Counted from the stretch's first letter, positions 34,670 through 43,501 are shown. The stretch: 48,218 nucleotides of DNA from UBA4421 sp002470275 (GCA_913052345.1 CAJXDR010000018.1:1-48218), one strand, 5' to 3'. The notes: generated by a model not told the origin, from the sequence alone. Numbers and translations: made by a program.

Positions 34670-36288
34670 GCTGTTAACTGCAGCCTCAGCACCTTGGCGC
34701 GCATTCCCATCTCTGAGAACTGCTGTAGCCAAGCCCGCTGCCCAGGCTGCAGCTGATCATTCGGACCCTTGACCTCGATAAACTCAAAATCGCCAATGCC
34801 GTAGGCCACGAATAAATCAGGAAAACCGCGCCGATAGTCAGCCAAGTTTTTGATCAAAAATGAGCAAAGTTGCCTGACGTTTGCGGGCCCCATAGCGGTC
34901 AGGATAGTGTCCAGGCCAACCTGCTCGATCAACCCCCAGCTCACCAGATGATTGGCCGTGCCTTGATGTGCTTTAGCCACTTGATCCAGGTGATCCAACA
35001 AAGCAGCGTCATCTGCCGTCTGTTGTTCTAGCTCAAACAGCGCGGGGGCTCGGAGGCTGACAAAGCTATCCTCAAAGAGGTCGTGGGGACCAAGCTGAAA
35101 GGGATTCGTGAAGGCCCCGGGGACCGGGGCGAAGATCACCGGCCAATACAGTAGGCCCGTCAACGTTTTCACCAGGGCATTTTCGCTGTGCATGCCCCAG
35201 GCTTGCTGGGCGCAGTCCGCTCTAGCCGCCAGGATTTCCTGAAGCGCGTAATCCTCCACCCGCGGTGGAACGGTTTCAATATCCATAACCTCTACCTTAG
35301 GCTGGAACCCCGCATTTCGCTGACCAAAGCGCTTGGCAAAAACGGCCTCAGTGGCGGATAACGGTGCCCGGCGAATATCATCGAGGACGGCTTCTGCCGC
35401 CGCTCGGGCCCCGGTTTTAGAGAGAATGCGGACCACCCGTTCCCGGGCGGGTGGCGTGGTTGCAGCGCCATAAACCGCCAGCGCAAAGTCGAACAACCCC
35501 GATCGCTCACACCAGCGACCCAGTCGATGCAGGGTACGATTACGCAGAGGCTGATTAAACGGAGCTGGCGCGGTGTCACAACACTGGCCCACAAGCCACG
35601 GCAGGAGCTGAGGGTACTCATCCAATCGATAGCTCAACCCCGCCCACGCACGCTCCTTAAGATGCGCCTCAAGACGCTCAGCGCCATCAAACTGTGCCTG
35701 GGTCAGAGGCACCCTTGCGTAGCGCACTTGGTCCAAATCCTGCCGCACGAAAACCGACCAATCTTGGCGACCATTGCCAAAAAAAAGAATTTTCACGATC
35801 TGCCAGTGCAGCGGGCTCGTGATCTCTACCCAGGATAAAAACGTCGATAGGTGGCGACGAATCTGTTCATCGCTGTATTGATGCAGGATGGCGGCAACCA
35901 AGGCCGGCTTGGGCTGAGTACGTAAACCCGAACAGGCTAGGGGAAAGGCCACCTTTAGCTGATCCTTCAGGATCAAATTCAGGAGTAAATCTGCAGCGAT
36001 GGGTCCCTGTGATCGGACCAGGTTGCGGTCTTCAAGTTCGGCAAGGGCCGCTTCGGAATCGGCGACCTCTCGATAGCCCAAAGTGCCTTGATCGAATACA
36101 GGGCCTTTCCGCGTGAGCAGGCGAGCAAACAACCGCTGGCTGTCTTGACTAGCCTGCAGGTAGCCGCGCAAGTCGGCCACCAGCGCGGCAGGCGCAATAC
36201 CGTCATAACGCTCCAGGACGAATTCGACCACCCGCAGAACGTTATTTTGGTAGTAATTTTCCGGGGCTGGTTGTTTGGCGACCAACAT
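34666..36288 (-). CDS. fan1: FAN1-type structure-specific nuclease (VRR-NUC domain)
   Basis: A 540-residue protein. The C-terminal VRR-NUC domain has FPDLF (D491) and EFIEVKGPND (E505, K507), the metal- and catalysis-site residues of bacterial FAN1 (compare D507, E522, K524 of the Pseudomonas enzyme). The N-terminal region begins YYQNNVLRVVEFVLERYDG, also typical, and a helical middle matches the family layout. FAN1 cuts 5' flaps and crosslinked DNA. Its stop overlaps the helicase start. Divergent from the small unknown gene at 36305. Confidence 0.9.
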   Translation of the reverse strand: MLVAKQPAPENYYQNNVLRVVEFVLERYDGIAPAALVADLRGYLQASQDSQRLFARLLTRKGPVFDQGTLGYREVADSEAALAELEDRNLVRSQGPIAADLLLNLILKDQLKVAFPLACSGLRTQPKPALVAAILHQYSDEQIRRHLSTFLSWVEITSPLHWQIVKILFFGNGRQDWSVFVRQDLDQVRYARVPLTQAQFDGAERLEAHLKERAWAGLSYRLDEYPQLLPWLVGQCCDTAPAPFNQPLRNRTLHRLGRWCERSGLFDFALAVYGAATTPPARERVVRILSKTGARAAAEAVLDDIRRAPLSATEAVFAKRFGQRNAGFQPKVEVMDIETVPPRVEDYALQEILAARADCAQQAWGMHSENALVKTLTGLLYWPVIFAPVPGAFTNPFQLGPHDLFEDSFVSLRAPALFELEQQTADDAALLDHLDQVAKAHQGTANHLVSWGLIEQVGLDTILTAMGPANVRQLCSFLIKNLADYRRGFPDLFVAYGIGDFEFIEVKGPNDQLQPGQRAWLQQFSEMGMRAKVLRLQLTA

Positions 36289-36304
36289 GTCTTTAGTTTA
36301 TCCC

Positions 36305-36796
36305 ATGGACCCAATCGCGTCGGATATAAATGTGAACACAGCCCTGCCCTGGAGCCTCGTCACCTCAATACGCAAACCGTCTTTAGACACCATGCTCGAG
36401 GTCAGCAAGGCGGGACAAATTCAAAGCGATCACCCTTGGCTCGTCGCGCAGCAGTTGCTGGAAGAGGCCGAGCAGACTCACCATTTTCTGCCCATTCTGC
36501 TGGTCGTAAGCGATGGGTCAGACCTGAAGCTGTCCCACTGGGGGGGCGTGGAGCACATCACGCTGCTTCAGCTGTCAGCGGGTCGTTGGGAGAGTCGGTG
36601 CCGAATCCGGAGCCTGAGCGAAATTCATCCGATCTGGTGCAGCCTTGACAGCCTGCACCACAAGCCCAGCGAGGAGCAACTTCGGCGGGAAAGAGACGAG
36701 GGCATACGCACAGTCCGGTGGCCCCTCCGGGCAAGCCACATTCAGCCCTATGGCATTTGTGAAACGCCGGCCTTTATTGAATTTGATACAGCCTAG
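36305..36796 (+). CDS. Conserved-looking protein of unknown function
   Basis: About 163 residues if started at ATG 36305; ATG 36287 is also possible but would overlap the start of the divergent FAN1 gene. Sequence runs such as LPILLVVSDGSDLKLSHW and a C-terminal ETPAFIEFDTA look like a folded soluble protein, and the codon use fits a real gene. No family was recognised, and there is no signal peptide or membrane segment. It converges on rmuC, ending 17 bases from it. Confidence 0.6.
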   Translation: MDPIASDINVNTALPWSLVTSIRKPSLDTMLEVSKAGQIQSDHPWLVAQQLLEEAEQTHHFLPILLVVSDGSDLKLSHWGGVEHITLLQLSAGRWESRCRIRSLSEIHPIWCSLDSLHHKPSEEQLRRERDEGIRTVRWPLRASHIQPYGICETPAFIEFDTA

Positions 36797-36813
36797 GCGT
36801 GCCAGGCGTGGGT

Positions 36814-38205
36814 TTACTCTTCTTCGTCCGTCGGTTTAGCAGCCAGCTGTGGCGATATTTCTCGCTTTATCGGAGCGCCCAGCGCTCGGAGTTTTTCAGC
36901 CTGCCCGACTAAGTTACCCCTGCCCTTGGCCAAACGACCGTACAAATTGTCGTAGGTGCCCTGCACCGTGGAGAGCTGTTTCCCCAGTCGATCCACCTCT
37001 TCCACAACACCGTGTAACTTGTCATATAGCGCACCCGCCCGCTTGGCGATGTCCTGGGCATTGCGGTTTTGTTTCTCGACCTGCCAGAGATTATCGATGA
37101 TGCGTAACGCCATCATGAGCGTTGTGGGACTCACGATCATAATGCGTTTGTTGAATGCATCGGTGAATAGCCGCGGCTCCATCTCCATCGCCAGGGTAAA
37201 GGCTGTTTCGATAGGGATGAACAGCAGTACAAAGTCCAGAGAACGGAAGCCCGGAAGCTGATCGTAATCCTGGCTCGCGAGCTTCTTGATCTGACCTTTC
37301 ACTGCCTGCAGGTGAGACTGAAGGTGCCGATTCCGCTCGCCGTCGTCCTCCGTGGCCACCGCATTTTCGTAGGCGGTTAGCGTCACCTTTGAATCGATCA
37401 CGACATCCTTCCCATCCGGTAGCCTGATGACAACATCAGGCCGTTTCTGAGCCCCCTCCTCGTTCAATCGCGTGGGCTGAATGAAATACTCGTGGTCTTT
37501 GCGCAGGCCGGAATCCTCTAATATCCGCTCTAGAACCAGTTCGCCCCAGTTACCCTGGATTTTATTGTCACCCTTGAGCGCCTTGGTTAAGTTCTCCGTT
37601 TCCTCATTGATCCGAGCGCTGGCCTTTTGGAGATTCTGCACCTCATTGAGCAGGGACGAGCGCTCCTTCGTATCGTTTCGGTAGACTTCCTCCACGCGTT
37701 TCCGAAAATCGCCCAGCTGCTCTCGAAAGGGGGTCAGCATTAAGTTAAGCGACTGCTGTTGACGGCTGCCCTGGGACTCCAATGCCTTTGCCGCCAGCGC
37801 TTCAAATTCGTTTTTGAGACGGGCCTGGGTCTCCTTGAGCAGCGTTTCTCTGGCGTCGTAGGACACCTTGATCTCGCGCGCTGCAGCAGCGGCGGCTGCC
37901 AATTCAGCCTGCTTGGTAGACAGGTCCTGGCGCAGGCTTTCCGCAGTCTGTTCCAGTTGGTTCAAGCGCGCGCTGAGCACTTCTTCTCGCGCCCGCAGGC
38001 CGGCTTCAGACTGGCTCAGGGCATCCACCCTTTGCCGTGACGCCTCGTCTGCTATCTGGCGCCCTTGCGCGTATCCGTGCTGTTCAGCCGCCTGAATTTC
38101 CTCTCTCCGTCCACGGCGGAACCACACCACCCAGGACAAAAAAACCAAGGTGGCGCAGATCACCACCCCACCCAAAAAGCTCAATATTGCAGACGTACTC
38201 AGCAC
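36814..38205 (-). CDS. rmuC: DNA recombination protein RmuC
   Basis: A 463-residue protein with an N-terminal membrane helix (about 5-27), a long coiled coil (about 35-200) and the RmuC domain (GNWGELVLERILEDSGL, PDVVIRLPDGKDVVIDSKV, AFNKRIMIVSPTTLM). RmuC limits inversions at short inverted repeats and carries a restriction-endonuclease-like core. It starts at GTG 38205 with GAGCGG upstream. Length and domain order are normal. Confidence 0.95.
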   Translation of the reverse strand: MLSTSAILSFLGGVVICATLVFLSWVVWFRRGRREEIQAAEQHGYAQGRQIADEASRQRVDALSQSEAGLRAREEVLSARLNQLEQTAESLRQDLSTKQAELAAAAAAAREIKVSYDARETLLKETQARLKNEFEALAAKALESQGSRQQQSLNLMLTPFREQLGDFRKRVEEVYRNDTKERSSLLNEVQNLQKASARINEETENLTKALKGDNKIQGNWGELVLERILEDSGLRKDHEYFIQPTRLNEEGAQKRPDVVIRLPDGKDVVIDSKVTLTAYENAVATEDDGERNRHLQSHLQAVKGQIKKLASQDYDQLPGFRSLDFVLLFIPIETAFTLAMEMEPRLFTDAFNKRIMIVSPTTLMMALRIIDNLWQVEKQNRNAQDIAKRAGALYDKLHGVVEEVDRLGKQLSTVQGTYDNLYGRLAKGRGNLVGQAEKLRALGAPIKREISPQLAAKPTDEEE

Positions 38206-38302
38206 TTGCCGCTCGTGAAATGAAATAAGACGAGCCTAGCAGGTTTCTCATCACAAATAGACGCAAGACTGGATTACACTAGCGCGACTGAGGAGAAGAC
38301 CC

Positions 38303-39361
38303 ATGACGCAACCCAAAAAGAAAATTGGTATCCAGCTGCCCCGACAGGCAAATCCCGAAGCACTCGATATTCGATATGCCCTGGAACTCGAGGCCCTTGA
38401 GCCCCTGGCGGAAATTGTAGAAATCTCGGCCACCACGCCCGAGGAATTCGCTGAAGGCGTCCGATCCATGGATGCGATCATTACCTCCTGGGGCATTCGT
38501 ATCGACGCAGAGATCATAAGCCAGCTTGAGCACTGCGCGGTCATTGGTGTGGGCAGCGTTGGGGTCGACATGGTGGATATCCAAGCCGCGACTGAGGCAG
38601 GCATCGTCGTCACGAATGTACCGGACGTTTTCATCGAGGAGGTGGCAGATCACGCCATGATGCTGCTGCTCGGCAGCGTCCGCCAGATGAAGGTAATGAA
38701 TCAGATGGCGGCCGACGGCCAATGGTGGTCCGGCAGACCCCTCCTCAATCACACCCCTCGGTTAATGGGACAAACGCTGGGGCTCTTCGCCTATGGGAAC
38801 GTAGCCCGCTGTACCGCACGCCGCGCCAAGGCATTCGGCATGCGCGTTATCGCCTTTGATCCCTACGTCAGTGAACTTGCGCTTTCCGCAGACGGGGTAG
38901 AGCCCGTCAGTTTCGGAGAGCTATTACAGCGTTCGGACTATATTTCTATCCATGCGCCACACAACGAAGAGACCCATCATGCATTCTCGGCGGCGGAGTT
39001 TAATGCCATGCAAAGTCATGCGGTGATCGTGAATACCGCACGGGGTCCCATTATTGACGAAACCGCCCTAATTGACGCCCTGGAGAAAGGCACCATCGCC
39101 GGGGCTGGACTGGATGTGCTAGAGCAGGAACCACCCGCTCCCGACAACCCACTGCTGACCATGGATCAAGTGCTCGTGAGTCCCCATGTCGCCTCTGCGA
39201 CGACCCGGATGCGGCCTGAGACCAGACGGAGAGTAGGCCGGGAAGTAGCCCTGGTGTTACGTGGGAAGTGGCCAATGAGCTGCGTTAATCCCACGGTTCT
39301 GCCCAGGGCACCCTTAGAGCGCTGGCAGCCCTACCCCATGGAGCGCGGCCCGAATCGGTAG
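38303..39361 (+). CDS. D-2-hydroxyacid dehydrogenase-like protein (CtBP/PGDH type)
   Basis: A 352-residue NAD(P)-dependent 2-hydroxyacid dehydrogenase. Catalytic R247 (NTARGP), E276 (EQEPP) and H295 (SPHVAS) are present, as is D186 in AFDP for NAD ribose binding. The Rossmann motif reads A163-x-G165-x-x-A168 (LFAYGNVAR), two of three usual glycines being alanine, which may weaken or change cofactor use. It could be a 3-phosphoglycerate or hydroxypyruvate-type enzyme; substrate not predictable. GAGGAG precedes ATG 38303. Confidence 0.85.
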   Translation: MTQPKKKIGIQLPRQANPEALDIRYALELEALEPLAEIVEISATTPEEFAEGVRSMDAIITSWGIRIDAEIISQLEHCAVIGVGSVGVDMVDIQAATEAGIVVTNVPDVFIEEVADHAMMLLLGSVRQMKVMNQMAADGQWWSGRPLLNHTPRLMGQTLGLFAYGNVARCTARRAKAFGMRVIAFDPYVSELALSADGVEPVSFGELLQRSDYISIHAPHNEETHHAFSAAEFNAMQSHAVIVNTARGPIIDETALIDALEKGTIAGAGLDVLEQEPPAPDNPLLTMDQVLVSPHVASATTRMRPETRRRVGREVALVLRGKWPMSCVNPTVLPRAPLERWQPYPMERGPNR

Positions 39362-39430
39362 CGCGCTCTGCCTGACGCCGTTACCCAAATGGATTCCTGC
39401 TGGGGCTTGGGCCCAGCGATTGCAATCTAC

Positions 39431-39452
39431 GCTACCGCGAGCAGCTACAATC
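39431..39452. repeat. Short intergenic repeat, copy 1 (REP-like)
   Basis: GCTACCGCGAGCAGCTACAATC is an imperfect match (17 of 22) to copy 2 at 39502-39523, sharing CCGCGAGC. Both lie between the dehydrogenase and the DUF6152-like gene, which are convergent, so they are non-coding. Close copies around a shared core are typical of REP-type elements. Confidence 0.4.
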
Positions 39453-39501
39453 GGCAGCGACAGTTAGAGGTCACGGTTGGCGCTATCCCTTGCCGTTGGC
39501 G

Positions 39502-39523
39502 GGAACCGCGAGCGGTTGCAATC
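39502..39523. repeat. Short intergenic repeat, copy 2 (REP-like, hairpin core)
   Basis: GGAACCGCGAGCGGTTGCAATC contains a perfect AACCGC-GA-GCGGTT inverted repeat. It is 71 bases from copy 1. It sits just past the stop of the DUF6152-like gene (minus strand) and could also act as a transcript-end hairpin, but no U-run follows. Confidence 0.4.
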
Positions 39524-39533
39524 AACGCAACGG

Positions 39534-39977
39534 CTAGTTCTCCGTAGGATCTCGCCCATCACGCGGTGCGCCAGTGCCGGACGAACCCATAAAGACCTTG
39601 CGTCCATCCGCCAGGGTCACATCCCTGCCGTTTGCCCGCTTAGAACGATCCTTGGACTGATACCCGTCAACAATGATGTAGGTGCCCGGGACCAGGGAAC
39701 GCTTGTTCAGCCCCCGCCGTAACAGCGTATTGGGCGTACCGCCCTCTACCATCCAAACTTCTTTGTCCCCGGCTTCCGTGGTGTGCTCCATATGTATCCA
39801 GGCGTGGGGATTCACCCATTCCACCTTCACCACCGGCCCCCGCAAAACCAATGGCCGATTTGGATCAAACTCAGCACCGAAGGCGTGGTGTGCGCCTACT
39901 TGAACGCTACTGGCCAGGGCAGCCGCCGTGATGGTGGCAAACGATAGGTTACGCAACGTGGTCAGGGTCAGCTTCAT
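39534..39977 (-). CDS. Exported DUF6152-like protein
   Basis: About 147 residues with a signal peptide (cleavage near VGA-HHAFG). The mature protein begins HHAFGAEFD and contains VVKVEWVNPHAWIHM, GTYIIVDGYQS and VTLADGRKVFMGS, features I associate with DUF6152. Function unknown; these proteins are probably periplasmic. ATG 39977 follows AGAGGA at good spacing; a TTG seven codons earlier is a weaker start. It sits downstream of another exported unknown on the same strand, with a terminator-like hairpin between. Confidence 0.75.
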   Translation of the reverse strand: MKLTLTTLRNLSFATITAAALASSVQVGAHHAFGAEFDPNRPLVLRGPVVKVEWVNPHAWIHMEHTTEAGDKEVWMVEGGTPNTLLRRGLNKRSLVPGTYIIVDGYQSKDRSKRANGRDVTLADGRKVFMGSSGTGAPRDGRDPTEN

Positions 39978-40032
39978 TTTGTCATCCTCTCGTTTCAACG
40001 ATCATTGATTCATATTGTGCCAGCATCAGGAT

Positions 40033-40051
40033 CAAAAAGCCGAGACCGGCT
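40033..40051 (-). terminator. Likely rho-independent terminator after the exported protein gene
   Basis: On the minus strand AGCCG-GTCT-CGGCT is followed by a run of five T. The 5-bp stem is short but the U-run is good. It lies about 100 bases past the stop at 40155 and 56 bases before the next gene's start, so it would separate transcription of the two exported genes. Confidence 0.45.
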
Positions 40052-40154
40052 ATCGGCGACATCCCGGCAATTTAACTATGCTACTGATTTCAGCTTGGCG
40101 TCATTCGTGATAATTTGCTTAATGTTCAATAACTTAAAAACTAAAGCTATTTCG

Positions 40155-41000
40155 TTATCTAGGCAGTGGCTCTCGTCGCCACTCGCCGTACATCAATTCT
40201 TCTACAAACTCTACGCAGCGAAATTCCATCAATTGAGCGTTCTCCTCCATGCGCCGATATAGGGGGAGCCGGATGGTCCAGGGCTCTGTGAACGTGACGG
40301 GATCTTCGATGGTTGCCTCGTACATCAAATGGTAGGGACTCATGGGCGTAAATCGCTCGGTGACTTTCATCTGGTCACTGTGGTGGTTACCGGCCCGATC
40401 AAACCATGTGGAATCGTATTGCCCAGTCACCTCAACCACCAGCGTGTCCCCTTCCCATCGTCCTGCAGACCACCCCATCCAGCTGTCCACCGGTGCTTCG
40501 CCTGGATCCTCCATATAGACCTCGCGGACGGCGCCAGCGTATTGGTACGCCATGAAAACCGAGTCGGCGCTCTGAAAGATTTGAAAGGGTTGAGGCATAT
40601 AGGTGGCACGAGGGATGCCCGGTAGGAAGCACTTGATCTCCGGATCTCGATCGATCCAGTTTGCCTTGTTCTCAAGTTTCTTCGCCAGCGCTTCAGGCTT
40701 GTAGGGAATTTTTCCGTTTTCAACGATGCCCAGCCCCGGGGGGACGGCGCCAACCGCACCGAGATAAAGCGTCTTGACTGCCGGGAGCGGGCCGTGAGGG
40801 CCCTCGCGCAGCTGCATCGAGTGACTGGCCGTATGCATCTCGATATCATAATGAGCGCTACCTAGCGCCTGCCAGATCCCGTTTAAATCTGGATGAACAC
40901 CACCCGGCCCCCTGGGGGCCTTGTAGTCGTCGCCTTCGGCATTCGCCTGACTACCGACCGCCAGGCACAACAACGCGAACAGAACAGAAAATAAACGCAT
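40155..41000 (-). CDS. Exported protein of unknown function beside a DUF6152-like gene
   Basis: About 281 residues with a signal peptide (cleavage near QANA). The sequence has HPDLNGIWQALGS near the start, CFLPGIPRATYMPQPFQI with a lone Cys, then AGRWEGDTLVVEVTGQ and MKVTERFTPM. Such features recur in lipocalin-like exported proteins that accompany DUF6152 genes in marine gammaproteobacteria (from memory, not checked). GGAGAGG precedes ATG 41000. No catalytic motif is recognised. Confidence 0.75.
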   Translation of the reverse strand: MRLFSVLFALLCLAVGSQANAEGDDYKAPRGPGGVHPDLNGIWQALGSAHYDIEMHTASHSMQLREGPHGPLPAVKTLYLGAVGAVPPGLGIVENGKIPYKPEALAKKLENKANWIDRDPEIKCFLPGIPRATYMPQPFQIFQSADSVFMAYQYAGAVREVYMEDPGEAPVDSWMGWSAGRWEGDTLVVEVTGQYDSTWFDRAGNHHSDQMKVTERFTPMSPYHLMYEATIEDPVTFTEPWTIRLPLYRRMEENAQLMEFRCVEFVEELMYGEWRREPLPR

Positions 41001-41227
41001 CAACCTCTCCTTTGACCCACCCTCTGCACGTGCGGTCAATGCTCCCATCGGGCCCCCTGCCGGTCAAGCCGTTACTGACGCGATGGAAGGGACCGCGAAC
41101 ACGGGAATTTAGGGGTGCCCGAGCGCTCAATTTTGGGAGGAAGAATTCTTGCGCGTCGCGACAGACGACCTGACGCGTGGCCGCTTCTATGGAATCATTG
41201 GTTTTTTGCTTTTAAACGGAGATCGCT

Positions 41228-42109
41228 ATGGGATTGCTGAAAGATAAGGTTGCCATCGTTACCGGGGCAGGTGGAGGACTTGGGCGCGCTCATGCCACGC
41301 TGCTTGCTGCCCATGGCGCCAAGGTGATCGTCAATGATCTGGGTGGGGCAAGGGACGGAACGGGCAGCGGCGCCAGCATGGCGGATTCGGTGGTTGCGGA
41401 GATTACCGAAGCCGGCGGAACGGCGGTTGCAAATTACGGGTCTGTCACCGATGAAAGCGCAGCGCGCGAGATGGTGCAAACGGCAGTTGATCATTATGGC
41501 GGCCTGGATATCCTCATCAACAACGCAGGCATTTTGCGTGACAGGTCATTCAAAAATATGACCCATGACGAGTGGGATTCGGTTATCGATGTCCACCTGC
41601 GAGGCAGCTACCTGACCACTCACTTCGCGTGGCAGCAAATGCTCGCTCAGGGTCGTGGGGGGCGCATCATCATGACGAGCTCCACCTCGGGTCTCATCGG
41701 AAATTTTGGCCAGACTAACTATGGCGCGGCTAAGGCTGGCGTGGCCGGCTTTATGCGGGTGCTGGCGCTAGAAGGTATGAAGTATGGCATCACCGCCAAT
41801 GTCTTGGTGCCTACCGCCCTATCGCGCATGACCGAGGACCTCATGCCTGACTCCCCAGAGCTGGCCGAGCGCCTGGCACCAGAAAAGGTAGCGCCCACGG
41901 TGGCCTGGCTTTGCACCGACGCAGCGGCAAAGGTAACGGGCCGCCAGTTCTGCGTGAACGGGAACCGAACCACCCTGCTCTCCTGGCAGGCAGACGTTCT
42001 CGCGGAACGCGATTCCCTGGAGGAACCCTGGAGCGTGGAGGCCATTGGCGAGGTGCTGGAAGCCAGCATGGACGCCTGGCCTAAATTGCTTAAGCCCTCT
42101 GATGTCTAG
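41228..42109 (+). CDS. SDR-family dehydrogenase, (3R)-hydroxyacyl-CoA type
   Basis: A 293-residue NAD(P)-dependent short-chain dehydrogenase: TGAGGGLG cofactor motif (12-19), NNAG (98-101), catalytic S152, Y165 and K169 in SSTSGLIGNFGQTNYGAAK. The LGG-rich insert after VIVNDLGG and the block GNFGQTNY resemble the dehydrogenase domain of peroxisomal multifunctional enzyme 2, which oxidises (3R)-hydroxyacyl-CoA. GGAG precedes ATG 41228. It precedes the Pho operon but is separated by its promoter. Confidence 0.88.
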   Translation: MGLLKDKVAIVTGAGGGLGRAHATLLAAHGAKVIVNDLGGARDGTGSGASMADSVVAEITEAGGTAVANYGSVTDESAAREMVQTAVDHYGGLDILINNAGILRDRSFKNMTHDEWDSVIDVHLRGSYLTTHFAWQQMLAQGRGGRIIMTSSTSGLIGNFGQTNYGAAKAGVAGFMRVLALEGMKYGITANVLVPTALSRMTEDLMPDSPELAERLAPEKVAPTVAWLCTDAAAKVTGRQFCVNGNRTTLLSWQADVLAERDSLEEPWSVEAIGEVLEASMDAWPKLLKPSDV

Positions 42110-42124
42110 TCTTGGCCGCATGCC

Positions 42125-42158
42125 TTGTCATGCGCAGGTCATCGCTCGCGCCTATTCT
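42125..42158 (+). promoter_or_regulatory. Pho box and -10 element upstream of phoR-pstSCA
   Basis: TTGTCAT (42125-42131), four bases (GCGC), AGGTCAT (42136-42142): the 7-4-7 layout of the PhoB-binding Pho box. A TATTCT -10 box (42153-42158) follows after 10 bases, the normal spacing for a PhoB-dependent promoter lacking its own -35. It lies about 40 bases before the phoR start. Confidence 0.75.
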
Positions 42159-42195
42159 GGATTGATATGACAGGGGTCAAGCCTGCCAATATAGG

Positions 42196-43485
42196 GTGTC
42201 AGTGAATACTGCAGACGAACGAACAATCACCATAGCCCTCATACTCACCGCCATGATGCTCGGGTGGATCACCGGTGAGTTGGCTTGGTGTTTGTTTTTC
42301 GGCAGCCTCATCTGGATCGGCATTCATTATGCTGAGTTCAACAAACTCCGCGAGTGGTCCTATCGCCCCCTGGGCAGACCGAGAAACGCGCTAGATCAAT
42401 GGTTTGCGGTGGCCTACGAACCGTACCGATTGCTGACGCGTGAACGAGAAAGAACGCGCAATATAGCGATGCGGCTACGCGAGGTCGTGGGGCTGACCGA
42501 GGTGATTCCCGACGCCGTGATCATTTTAAGTTCTGCCGGAAACATTGAAAATATAAACAGCGCCGCGAAGGCCATGCTCCAAATCACTGATAAAGACGTT
42601 GGCCTCAGCTTAGCCTCTATCGTGCGCAGCCCCCCGCTTATTCAATTTATACGGGCTGATGGCGGCGCCAACCCCCTTGAGTTTACCTCGCCGATCAACC
42701 CTGACAAAAGCTTTGAGGCCAGGCGGTTTGACGTGGACACGGGTCGGACCGTCTTGTTGATTCGCGACATCTCGGATTTGAATCGCCTGCTGACCATGCG
42801 ACAAAGCTTTGTGGCGAACATCTCTCACGAACTCAGAACCCCGCTCACCGTTGTCACCGGCTACCTAGAAAATCTATCGGATCCGTCGCTGCCCCTTGAG
42901 CTCAGGTTACCGCTCACGGAAAAGCTGAATGCGCCAGTATCCAGAATGCAAACGCTCGTGGAGGACCTCCTGCTGCTCACCCAGCTCGAATCGTCGCCCA
43001 TTGCAGGACGCCAGCAACCGGTTAACATGCACGCAGTGATCGCAGCTGCCTACGATGAGGTGAAAAATTTACAAACCTCCGATGACCAGATCAGCATACG
43101 CTGTGAGTCGGATAAAACGATCTTGGGTAACGAGAAAGAGCTGCACTCGGTATGTGCCAACCTGTTGAGCAACGCGATACGCTATAGCCCAACAGGCATG
43201 CCCATCTCCCTCAATTGGTGTAACGTCGAAGACCGTGTGCGCCTTGAGGTGGTAGACCAAGGCGGCGGCATTGCCAAAGAACATATCGGCAGACTGACCG
43301 AGCGCTTCTATCGGATCGATATGGCTGGGGCAAGATCGCGTGGCGGCACGGGGCTCGGTTTAGCCATCGTGAAACATGCCTTACTGCGTCATGCTTCTCA
43401 GCTTCGAATAGAGAGCGAGGTCGGCGCGGGCAGTCGTTTTTATTGCGACTTCCAGCCGCTAGACGAAAAAAACGATTCCAGCTGA
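42196..43485 (+). CDS. phoR: Phosphate regulon sensor kinase PhoR
   Basis: A 429-residue sensor with two N-terminal membrane helices (about 10-27, 31-45), a PAS-like domain (about 98-200), HisKA with H211 in NISHELRTPLT and HATPase (N326, D354 in VVDQGGG, GTGLGLAIVK). PhoR has a minimal periplasmic part and senses phosphate through PstSCAB-PhoU. The first GTG (42196) is used; a second GTG lies two codons on. Unusually, phoB is not adjacent; it must lie elsewhere. pstS follows after 16 bases. Confidence 0.92.
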   Translation: MSVNTADERTITIALILTAMMLGWITGELAWCLFFGSLIWIGIHYAEFNKLREWSYRPLGRPRNALDQWFAVAYEPYRLLTRERERTRNIAMRLREVVGLTEVIPDAVIILSSAGNIENINSAAKAMLQITDKDVGLSLASIVRSPPLIQFIRADGGANPLEFTSPINPDKSFEARRFDVDTGRTVLLIRDISDLNRLLTMRQSFVANISHELRTPLTVVTGYLENLSDPSLPLELRLPLTEKLNAPVSRMQTLVEDLLLLTQLESSPIAGRQQPVNMHAVIAAAYDEVKNLQTSDDQISIRCESDKTILGNEKELHSVCANLLSNAIRYSPTGMPISLNWCNVEDRVRLEVVDQGGGIAKEHIGRLTERFYRIDMAGARSRGGTGLGLAIVKHALLRHASQLRIESEVGAGSRFYCDFQPLDEKNDSS

Positions 43486-43501
43486 TAAAGGTTCGTAAAC
43501 C

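Noticed and set aside
40010..40030. Sigma-54 promoter (GGCAC on the minus strand) upstream of the DUF6152-like gene
   Set aside because: The -12 element is absent.
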